Shown here: piece after piece, positions 21,144 through 30,715 of the stretch
How the letters are laid out: each line of letters opens with the position of its first letter
Numbering within the stretch: the first letter of the stretch is position 1
Source of the DNA: Spinacia oleracea
Taxonomy: Eukaryota; Streptophyta; Magnoliopsida; Caryophyllales; Amaranthaceae
Assembly: GCF_020520425.1 (NCBI RefSeq)
Contig: NC_079487.1
Coordinates: forward strand, 44,833,219 to 44,897,218
DNA: 64,000 nucleotides
Direction of reading: 5' to 3'
Notes under the pieces: model-generated
What the model saw: the letters and a program-made list of their open reading frames with translations, nothing else
Told to the model about the DNA's origin: nothing
Databases searched by the model: none
Translations under genes and position numbers: made by a program

Positions 21144-24062
21144 TGTAATACCTCGTATTTTTCTGAATTTATAAATATATTTTAATGTATTTATAAAGTA
21201 TTTTTACGAATTATAGAATTTAAATTGCAGTTAATATGCATTTAAGTGTGGTTTTTAATTAAATAAAATATTTATTAGTTTTATTTAATTCTGAAATAAA
21301 TTAAACGAATTATTATTTTATTATTTAAGTCGGGAATTTATTGGTTCGTATTTCAAAACTATTTAAATTAAATTCCGAGCACAATCCAATTCAGTTGGTG
21401 AACCAAACAAAGCTTTTAAATATTTAATTCTAACTTAAACCCAATTGCAAAGCCCAATGCAAAACCCTAAACTGAACCCACTAGGGACTAGAAACCTATA
21501 AATAAGACCCCTCTCATTAATGATTCCCTTACAATTTCATAACCCTCTCTCTCTCTCCTATTTGCTCTCTCCTTCGTCCGGCTCTCTCTCTCGCCGCACA
21601 CAATGAGCACTTGCTCGTGTGCTGCGTTGTTGCACCCTCGCCCCTCTCCTCGTGCCTTGCCTTCGAGCACAACACCTCTCCCTTGTGTTGTGTCGCTGCT
21701 GCCTCTCGCACAACACACTCGTCTCTCTCTCGTGCCTCTCGCACACTCCCTTTGCCCCTCTCTCATCGCGCAGCATCATAGCCCGCGTGTTGTTGATGCG
21801 TGTTGTGGTTGTTGTCGGGTGTGCTGCGCCCAGCCAGTCCCTCACACACTCGCCCACGCCGTGCACGCGAACCTTGTGTCGCGCTGCTCGTGCTCGTCGC
21901 CCCTGCTGCGTCGCTTCTTCCCTTGTTGTCCGCACACACGCACACGGTTGTGTGGGTTGTGTGTTTTTTGTGTTCTGAATAATTCTTTTTGCGCCCAATC
22001 ACATCAAATTCGTGATTGTAGCGTGCTTAGGCCGGTTTGGTATAATTATCTTCTTCCTTGCCTATTCTATTTCAATTCCGTATTTTAAAATTATATTATT
22101 ATTATTGGTTTTGATTTATTAAACTGCTGGGAACGGTTATGAACATCGTATTGTGATGTTTTACGTGTTTGAATTCATGAGGATGATTTTAATTAAAAGA
22201 GTTATTATTTTCAGATTTAATAAATTAATAAAGTGTTTCTTTTTGATGTCCTAAAGTGATTTTAATGATTATTTAATACTAGGGTTTTAATCCTAATTTA
22301 ATAAATAACTTATTTACGTAATTTAATGGTGATTTAATTTAGGGAAATCAAATGTAAATTTTCAGATTTAACCCAAGGTTTTAAAGTGTCGATTTTAATG
22401 GTTTTAAAGGCCAAATATCAATGTTTTTATACTAGGGCTTTAATCGGCCAATTGAGACTATAATTTTAATTATGAGCAACTAATTTCTAATTAATTCAAA
22501 GGTTTTAAAACTCTTAAAAGTTTCTAAAAATTTAGTAAGCATGGATAATAACTAAGTTTTATTATTTTAATTATAAGAGGTGATTTCTAGCCTTGATTGT
22601 GATTTGCAAAGTGGCCCCCATACTTAGATATTCGAGGTACGTACATGTCTAGGGTGACCACCAATTACATGAGAACTATGTGATGATTATTATTTGTGAA
22701 TCATGTGACTTGAAGTATTATTGAATTCATATTTGATGTTGTGAACAAGCATGTTATGGTTTATTGATGAATTATGAAGCCTATGTGAACAGTCATGTTG
22801 TGACCATTTATAATCGTTGAATTATGGCAAGCATGTTGTTCACGTTTATATGAATGTATGAGTGTTTCACACGCAAGGATTATGTTTATGCTATTGTACG
22901 GGATGTCTAGCATACTTTAAGTCAAGTAATAGTGTCGTTGTGCTGTAGGTGTTCTACCGCCGAGTAGAATATGATGTGAATTGAACTAAGGAATATCCGT
23001 GCCTTGTGCACACCTCGCTTGTTAACTGGCAATGTCGGGTTATCTTAATATCATATTGAGAAGGAACAATGGGAATAATATCACTTGAGTCCTATGTTTG
23101 ATCACATGTCCTAAAGGATTAAAATGAAGTGTCATTGTTTGGTTGCTTGTATGTTATGTCTCGTTGTTGTGTCTTGAGTTCACCTTGTGCATAAAATATT
23201 GACTAACGTAAAGTGTAACCCGAATGTGCTTCAAAACTCTTGGAACGTATATACCTTGAGTATGAGCAATGGGGGGAGTCTTGCCGAAAAACTTGTACTC
23301 CTTGAATGATACAAGACGTTGTTTCATTCTTTCTTTTATGCGTGGGAATTCCGTCGGTATGGCCCGACCTTTACTTATTTTGGTGTGTGGTTGGCTTCCA
23401 ACACCTTTTCTTTCCTTTTATGGATATTTTCTTTTACCCGTTCGAAGCTAATTCTTATTAATCTGTGAGTCAAGAGTCGTGTTAAGCGCCTAGTCTTGTC
23501 TCCATGATTACTTGTTATTAAATGGCTTTTGCATGTGGATTATTATATTGTTGAATGAAGCATGCTAGACTAGAATTTCATTCTAACTTGTTCGTACTCA
23601 TCTTTCGCTGACTTCGTGCTTCATGTCTTTCGGTCATGGCCTTTGCCTTAATGACCCTATGATGATCCATCATTGCATTTGCGTTGTTGGGGAGTAGATT
23701 TTAATAAACAAGTTTGTAGAGATAACTTGCGGGAGAAGTTATCATGGGATTGAGTTTGAGAGATAATTTTCTCTTCCGTATTTATAAACTCTACATCTAT
23801 TTTCTAGTCATGACTACAATATTTATTTAAACTTTAGTTAATGGATTTTAAACTATTTAATGTTTGGTTTTTGGGCCTTAATGATTCCAAGTTATTAAAC
23901 GACCATTAACTATTTATTATATTTGAAAGTTAGTTAAATTCCGTTGCGTAATTCTGGTAAATAGCCTTAGTTGTGATCACGGTGGCGGTAATATCTTGGT
24001 AATTCCTTCATTTTAAGTTGGAAAATGTTTTATAAAAATCAAGGAATTCATAGGGTGTTACA
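21144..24062 (+). repeat. 3' LTR (2.9 kb) of the Tekay-like chromovirus
   Basis: It starts TGTAATACC and ends GGTGTTACA, an inverted TGTAA/TTACA pair with TG..CA ends. The length fits Tekay LTRs, which are often several kb. A TATA box (CCTATAAATAAG) is at about 21495-21506, followed by a CT-rich and then GC-rich stretch (about 21540-21980) that is probably the start of the transcript. Overlapping ORFs on both strands in that stretch are low-complexity (RER or SLVP-rich) and not credible proteins. The remaining 2 kb is noncoding. The 5' LTR is absent from the window. Confidence 0.8.
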
Positions 24063-24069
24063 TCGATCA

Positions 24070-24380
24070 TCAATGCTCTTGAATTTCATGCAGAACTCTC
24101 CTTACAACGTTATCATCATCAAGATCAGCTGGCTCAATGTCAGCATGTGTAAGCTTCCTGGTAAGAACCCAATCCAAGAAGGATTTCTGCCTCCTTCTGT
24201 ATTCATTTAAGTAAGGTAGAAAAAGAATTGAGCTAAACATATAGTGCTGCTTAATATCCAAGACACAACAAAAAGCCGGCCTCTTAAGGTGCCAAAGTTG
24301 TCATCCCCATAACCCTGGGTGTTAATAGTGGCACAGACACAATGGAAGACATCGATCAGATTGAGTCCTTCGTGAAAGGT
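24070..24380 (-). pseudogene. TPK: Two-pore K+ channel (TPK/KCO) fragment: second pore to first EF-hand
   Basis: On the minus strand, 24380 to about 24217 reads through a pore segment ending in the K+ selectivity signature GYGD (near 24305-24316), then GRLF..SWILSSTICLAQFFFYL, a membrane helix typical of plant vacuolar TPK channels. A one-base shift near 24210 is needed to continue into RQKSFLDWVLTRKLTHADIEPADLDDDNVV, which matches the junction to the first calcium-binding EF-hand. The homology then decays and ends at a stop (24070-24072). The first pore, the 14-3-3 site and the second EF-hand are absent. The fragment directly abuts the Tekay LTR end (24062), so the retroelement probably inserted in or beside it. 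I am confident of the family from the pore and helix motifs; which paralogue is uncertain. Confidence 0.8.
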
Positions 24381-24664
24381 TAAAAACGATGTTTCCGAAA
24401 GTCATAAGCAATAGGAGAAGGATTGAGGACATGTAAAACTTTATCTTGTATATAGTGTGCAATAAAATCAATCATGATGATCAACTTTTGTTGCACACTC
24501 GTACTATATGGATCAACCAAACACATGCTGTAGTGCAATAATAGTTCCATGATTACAGTCTCCAACTTAACTACTCTGTATCATCATTATATAAATGAAA
24601 TTAATCAACAACTAACCACTGAAGACAAAAAAAAAAAAAACTCGAACCTTAGATAATTTAATTG
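24381..24664. other. AT-rich interval, no convincing gene
   Basis: A 61-codon minus ORF (24380-24565) directly precedes the TPK fragment but does not resemble the channel or anything else I recognise. It could be intron or degraded upstream exon. Confidence 0.4.
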
Positions 24665-25625
24665 TAATCAATCATCCAATTGTTGAAGCTCAGCCTTAAG
24701 CTGCTCAATCTTGAGCCCCATAGACCATCAAGCACTACATAGACCCACCTGTGTACAATCCTCAGCCACAATTCATATGGAGTATTCAGTTATAATTCTA
24801 ATTAGCAATTCAAAGAAAAAGTAGTCTTCTTCTCAAAATAGCAAAAATCAAAGCATTTAAAATTGCATTGAATCGGATCATACAATTTCCATAATAATCA
24901 TAGCAAAACACAATATTTTAATAATTATCAATATTTTAAAAATAGTCACACATAAAATAAAGGAAATAAATAAAGATTAACATAAATAATTAACCTTTGA
25001 AAGAATAATTTCAAACAACTCCGCCCCAGCTTTCAAATCGTTCATCTCTGAAGTATTACTGCATAATAAAATGATTGATTAAAATCAAATTAATTCCTCA
25101 AATTTAAAACTAAAAAAATTAAAATTAAGGGAAAAATAAAAACAAACATGCCTCATAATAAATTACACAAAGGCAAACTTATAAAAATTTACCACATTAA
25201 ACCTTATAAATAGAATTTAAGGTTAAATGGAAAAAAAATTGAGTTTTAAATATATATCTTGAAAGTTTTTTATTTACGATTATGCCTTTTGTTTATACCA
25301 TTTATCCAATAACTGTTATTGATTTAGAAATTGGAATCACCCGAATAATTACACGGTCGTAAAAGGTGGACACCTTGGTGTTTCACCGAGAAAGAGAAAC
25401 AAATTAGAAAATGGGGAACAGGAGAACCCCCTTCATTCCAAGATTTCTCTGTGGTCTATGAGTTGTTTCCCAACCCCCTTCTTTGACTCTTCCCCATCCC
25501 TCGTCTTCTTTAGCCGCTAATAGGAAAATGCGACTGTCGGCTATTTCTTCTTTGACTGAGTACCACCGTTGCAGAGTTGTGCTCATCCTCTTCACGCTCT
25601 TCTCAGCTTCACTCGCCATTTGCAA
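24665..25625 (-). pseudogene. Possible small coiled-coil gene or its remnant
   Basis: This is a weak candidate. On the minus strand, an ATG near 25619 opens MASEAEKSVKRMSTTLQRWYSVKEEIADSRIF, a plausible helical N-terminus. A short exon-like block near 25050-24995 is bounded by a TGCAG acceptor and an AAAG/GTTAAT donor. A terminal block near 24710-24665 encodes KIEQLKAELQQLDD and a stop, again helical. The joins cannot be made in frame without a stop, and no clear donor follows the first block, so the gene may be dead or misread. No family was recognised. Confidence 0.25.
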
Positions 25626-26747
25626 TGTCCCGACTCCCAGATTGTTTCTTCTTATTTAATCCCCAACAATTTATTTATTGTTCCTTTATCAATTTACTTC
25701 TGATTTAGTGTAATAACTACTAATCTAAATAATTGATTGTTGCTAAGTTCCTAAAAATGCAAAATCAGTAACATCATTAACAATTCTCCCATCATCATCA
25801 TAATCATCATCTAATCATCACTCAACACCATCTTTACCTCAATTTGATAAGTATGCTATCTTTACCTCTTCTAAGTAGTTGTTCTGGGTTAAAGAAACAA
25901 AACCACCACTCACTCGTATCAAAAAACAAGCAATCAACGAAACTCTCAACACCATAAATCTTTATCACTCAATTCTTTACATATTCTAGCAAAAAAACCC
26001 ATGAACCCCCCCCCCCCCCCCAATTAAAAGTCCAATTTTATCAAAAAAAACCCATAAAATTTCCGGAAAATCCCTATCAAAGATTCAACATATTAACACA
26101 AAGAATTTAAAAGAAACAAATCATCAAACTTGTTATGGGCCCTAAGTAAAGAGACTGAACTTGATATTAACACCACCATAATAGATAAACCCTAAGAGAT
26201 TTTCGGAATTCACCAACTATAACAAAATAACCAGGAAAAAACCCATAGAACTCAACAAATTCTAGCAAAAAACAATCAAAATCTTCAATACATTAAATTT
26301 CACACACAGAATCATAAAATTTGAATTTGTCTGGGTTTTGTTTTTCTTTTACCCGAATTCCGCGGCCGTCGTCACGTCGTGGGAGACTCGGAATGAAATC
26401 ATAATCATCTTCTTCAACGGGTATGGTTCATTGCTGAAAATCTCACATTTTCGTAGTTGTCGGTATTCAAGGAGAGAGAAAATGATTGAATTAGTATAAA
26501 CTTTATACTTAGGTTTTTTCCGTTTTCTCTCTCCTCTCTCGATTTCTCTGGTTTAATTGCTTTGGTTTGGTGAGGAGAAGCGGCGTGAAGGATGGAGAAT
26601 CACGCGGGTTAGTTGGTGAGGACTGAGGGGAGAGAGAAATTAAGGATTGAATGTAATAGGGTAATTTAGTCTTTTATAAGGGGGACACAAAAAATGTATT
26701 TACCTACCCCTTTTGGCTTATATGATGGAGATAAAATCACTGAGAAA
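25626..26747. other. Noncoding interval
   Basis: No gene is supported. It contains TCATCA-rich stretches near 25790-25820, a 16-base C run at 26006-26021, and CT-rich sequence near 26520-26550. Confidence 0.5.
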
Positions 26748-27217
26748 TTCCGAGTTAATCTCAGTGATTGGGAATACTTTCCAATCAAATGGCGAATTCG
26801 TAAATATTTTGTTGGAAAAGTATAGGTTGTATAATTTTGTATGTTGACTGTATATTAGTAGTTCTTGATTGTATATTAATTGGTGTTGATTGTTTAGTCG
26901 TTGACTGTATATTCTATGAGTGATTATGTATTACTAAAATTCAATAATGTTCATTGTAAGTGATTGACTGTACATTTATAGTTGTTGATGGCATATTAAT
27001 GAATGTTTATTGTATATTGCTAGTCGTTGACTGTATATTACAGGATTGTTGATGTATTCCAAAATTATAATGTTGATTGTATATGGACCCACATCAAATA
27101 GCATGTGGCTGTAGTTGGGCCCACTTTTAATGGTATTTTCGTAATAAAATATTCATTTATTTACGAAAATGCCATTTGATTGGAACAATTTTCCCAATTA
27201 ACGAGATTAACTCGGAA
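26748..27217. mobile_element. MITE-like element with about 60-bp imperfect inverted ends
   Basis: The left end (26748-26806) and right end (27158-27217) are imperfect inverted copies sharing TCCGAGTTAATCTC, TTCCAATCAAATGGC and CGTAAAT in order. Between them are loosely repeated GTTGACTGTATATT words (about 26830-27080). No target duplication is certain and there is no coding capacity. A further inverted copy of the outermost motif lies at 28841-28865, so the real element may be larger or rearranged. Confidence 0.55.
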
Positions 27218-27933
27218 AAGCTCGGTGTTTTGAGGGAGAATTCGAGAAAGGGCGAATAAGAACAATTTATCTATATACTGTTCCTTCAATTTCTTTTAAG
27301 TAGTTCCCTAAAAAAAGGGTGTTGCTAAATGCAGAAAATAATATCTTTATGCAAAACTTAAAATGACAAAACTACCCAAAATAGGAAAAATAACTCAACC
27401 CTAGCTTCCCTCTCAACAATTTTTGTTTTACGAGATGGTCGACCATTTTTGCAGGTACAAGCAGTACATATCAATCGTCCAACACTCCAACAATCAATTT
27501 TTATGTCCATAACGTAAGCTAAGTCACTGGGTCATATTGATGACAAATCTGACAATCCAACCAACCATTTTTTAGCTTTGTTAATAGGCTCATAGCTAAT
27601 CAACTGATTTGATTAAACTTAGCTTATTTCTCCACAATCAAGATTAAGAAATTTATTTTAGTTGAAGTCTAATCTGGATTAGAATAATATTTTTGAAGTT
27701 TGTTTACCCTTCTTTAAAGAAAAAGAAAATAATTAATATTACTTCTTAGTTTAAATGAATGAATATATTAAAGTCACGGGTAGATGATTTTTTGCAAAAA
27801 TGGAGGCTAGATAGTAAGGAATTGAAGATGAGAAGGATCGAAGAAGGTCAACGAAATAGGGGTTTTTTATAAAAAATAAAATCAGGGGTAGAATAGACTT
27901 TTTAAGTTTTACATATAGAAATTATTTTCTGCA

Positions 27934-28804
27934 GGCAAATTTGCGAAATACAATCGTTTATAACCACTTTTTTGCGAAAGACAACCTTTTATAAAAAATT
28001 TTGCGAAAACACACCTAAAACTAAATAAAATTTGCGAAATACAACCTGAAAGCATTTTCAGGCATTGACCTATATTTTTTCGGTTTGACTTGGCCGGTTT
28101 TACTAAGTACACCCTCTTTTACTCCCTTAAAACTTAGTTGGAGCCAAAAATTAAAAAACACCCCCAAACTTTATTTTTCTTCTTTTATGTTCTTCCTTCC
28201 CCCAAATTTTCGAATCCCCCAATCTTGTTGCTGATTCATTCTGAGTAAATTGCTTCAATTGCTTCTCAATTAACCACTTTTCGACACTCTACAACTTAAT
28301 TTCGGTAAGTTTTGTTCATTAATTTTGTGTAATTTTGATGAAGAAAAGTTAGGTTTTTACCCAAAAAGAGTGCAAAAAGTTCATATTTTTTTACCTAAAA
28401 ATGAAAAATAAACATAATTTGAAGTAGTTGAAGAAAGTGACGTTTGGAATTGAATGACTTACAAGATTCAATGGAAGTTTGTTGTTTGCAGAGCTTCATT
28501 AATGGCGTTCGTTCACCTTCTTTTTGTCTTCCCAGATCGAGGTTCTTTTTCTTTTAGGTTTTAAGGAAGTAGCTTTTATATGGGAGGACAAAATGAGGGA
28601 AAAGGGTGGAAATAAGAAAATTAGGCCTCACGTGACCGCCACATGCCAAGTCAAACCGGAAAAATGTGGGTCAACGCCTGAAGATGCATTCAGGTTGTCT
28701 TTCGCAAATTTTATTTAGTTTTAGGTCTGTTTTCGCAAAAAAAATTATAAAAGGTTGTATTTCGCAAAAAAATGATTATAAAGGTTGTCTTTCGCAAATT
28801 TGCC
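27934..28804. mobile_element. Non-autonomous MULE-like element with about 130-bp inverted ends
   Basis: The ends GGCAAATTTGCGAAA and TTTCGCAAATTTGCC open long inverted repeats (about 27934-28065 and 28670-28804). Both contain the same series of TTTGCGAAA words spaced 30-40 bp apart and a TTCAGGC motif. The flanks TTTTCTGCA and TTTAATGCC match at six of nine positions, so a decayed 9-bp target duplication is possible. A 64-codon ORF inside (28524-28718) has no recognisable domain and overlaps the right repeat. Confidence 0.65.
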
Positions 28805-28933
28805 TTTAATGCCTTTATAAACTGTGAAAAAATGATTTGGGCACTGAGATTAACTCGGAATTTCTCCAAAATACCAGTTGTTTGAGTTCAATCCGATCCC
28901 TTAAATACTTACTGAGTTTTTTATAATCAAAGA

Positions 28934-29080
28934 ATGGCGATGCCGTGGAGCATGACGCTGTGGATATCAAAGATAGTGTGGTTGGCGCTTGCTGGTTGGA
29001 TCACCTCTTGCTTGATCGTCGCTGATGACATCGCCGGCTCTATTCGCACCGGTGATATTGGCGCCTTTCATGTCGGTTGA
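28934..29080 (+). CDS. Small membrane-type protein, 48 residues
   Basis: A short complete ORF starts ATG GCG ATG. The product begins MAMPWSMTLW, has a hydrophobic stretch of about 20 residues (residues 8-28, ISKIVWLALAGWITSCLIVA) and ends with a polar tail DDIAGSIRTGDIGAFHVG. The shape, one helix near the N-terminus then a short charged tail, is that of a single-pass membrane or secreted micro-peptide. The tail resembles small conserved plant proteins of unknown function that I recall but cannot name. An alternative start is the second ATG (28940). The G+C content of this ORF is clearly higher than its surroundings, which supports coding. No promoter or splice was identified. Confidence 0.5.
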   Translation: MAMPWSMTLWISKIVWLALAGWITSCLIVADDIAGSIRTGDIGAFHVG

Positions 29081-30715
29081 TTTCATATAACATTTTGATT
29101 TTGGTGAGTTTTTACATTTACTTAATTTCATGAATCACATTATTATATGGTTGACTTTCATTTTTTGGAATTTGATCATTTCTTAATAGCAATTAAATGA
29201 ATTTTTAGGGTTTTTATTGATCTCAAACGTTTAATTTGGTTGGATAACCTCGATTGGTTTTGGATTGTTTCGTTAATTTGTTTTACTGGCCGAATTAAGA
29301 AATATTTGGTTTCTACTGGTTATTGAACTTATTGTAGGGCTTCAAACTTCTAATGGTGTTTGTAGCTTTGAGGGCGAGAATTAACCGGTAAATTCTACGA
29401 TGCACATGTATTTACGCGGTGTATAAAGGCTCCTGTTTTCTACAAGAAATTGATGATGGTACACTAGTGATAAAAGTGGTTGGAATTCGGAATAAAATGA
29501 CAAGAGTTTCGAAGCTAGTTCTTTTTTATTTCGAAGACTTAGCTAGGATTTGAAGGGTGATTTTTCGGATTATGATAAAATCTATTGTCCATCCTTTGCT
29601 TGTAAGCAAAACTGCAAGGGGGAAGGCTAGGTCAAGGAGGTGGTTGTGGGGGAACGGATCAGATGGGTGGGAGCGTTTCTTGAAGGGGGTTGGGGGAAGT
29701 ATGGGACTAAGGGATGATGTGGTGTAGGAGGAGGAGTAAGAGGATTTTGCCTGGAGGGGAGGAGATAGTGGAGGTGGGGAAGCAGGGTTTATTTTTTATA
29801 TAGGAGGTTGTCCGAGGGATGGAGGGAAAGATGATAGCTTAATTTTGGTTTATGATAAAAGCTGTGTGGATGGATGTCAATGTTGAGCTAATAATTTGAG
29901 GGGTTTGTCATTACTAACATTGTAGGTTTATGTTAGGATCTGCTAATTAACTACTACTTCGTACTAGAAACGGTCTTTTGCTTGCATGTACGATGTTTTT
30001 ACTGGAGTTATCAATGACAACTGACAAGGGACGTATTTCTCCAGACCAAGATAACATGTGATATCAAGTTAGTAATTTATGCATGCGGTTATGAGAATTA
30101 AAACATTTAATTACAGTAGGTTTACACTTACGAGTGGAACCTGGAACTTTTCAAAAGGGATGAATTGCTGATAGGGATATGATGTTTATTGGAGATCCTT
30201 TAAACTGCTTAAGTTTTTGTTGTGGGGATGTTAGTCTTGAATACACTTGTGGGGTAGGATAGTGGTTGATTTACGATCGGCGGTTATTATATTAAAAAGA
30301 AAGCGGATCGATTGAGAATGAAGTTTCTTTGTTAGTCATTAAGGGCTAGCAACATTCTTCCTCGCCCACCTTGTCTAGGATATATTAGGAAAACATGTGA
30401 CTTATGTAACAAAGGAAAAATAAAGACGTGTTATATCCCTTTAAGACCTTGATTATGTTGGTATTTGGGGGAACAAATGATAGTATAAATTGTAGCTTTT
30501 GCATAATTCATCTGATATGGTCAAAAGAATTTTGAAGTTATGCCTTTGAATGAATGAATCAGGTTTAGCAAATTTGAGTATCGTGCCAGTGTACTGTCAA
30601 CTTGCACCTTCCATATTATGTTACTGAAAATTTGGCGATCTGTATGTCAAGTAGAATACCTTTCTTATCCAAGAGGGCCAACATATTTTCAGCCTTTCTT
30701 AAGCCTTTTGATGCA
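29081..30715. other. Noncoding interval before the NBS-LRR gene
   Basis: No coding sequence is supported. It could contain the 3' untranslated part of the small upstream gene and the promoter or 5' leader of the NBS-LRR gene. The part from about 30060 to 30560 has a diverged direct copy downstream of the NBS-LRR gene at about 34170-34650. Confidence 0.5.

Noticed and set aside
21488..22088. ORFs on both strands of about 120-160 codons in the Tekay LTR
   Set aside because: This is CT- and GC-rich low-complexity sequence in the presumed transcript start region. The frames overlap on both strands and carry no recognisable motif.
28524..28718. ORF of 64 codons within the MULE-like element
   Set aside because: It overlaps the right inverted repeat, its composition matches the surroundings, and no motif is present.
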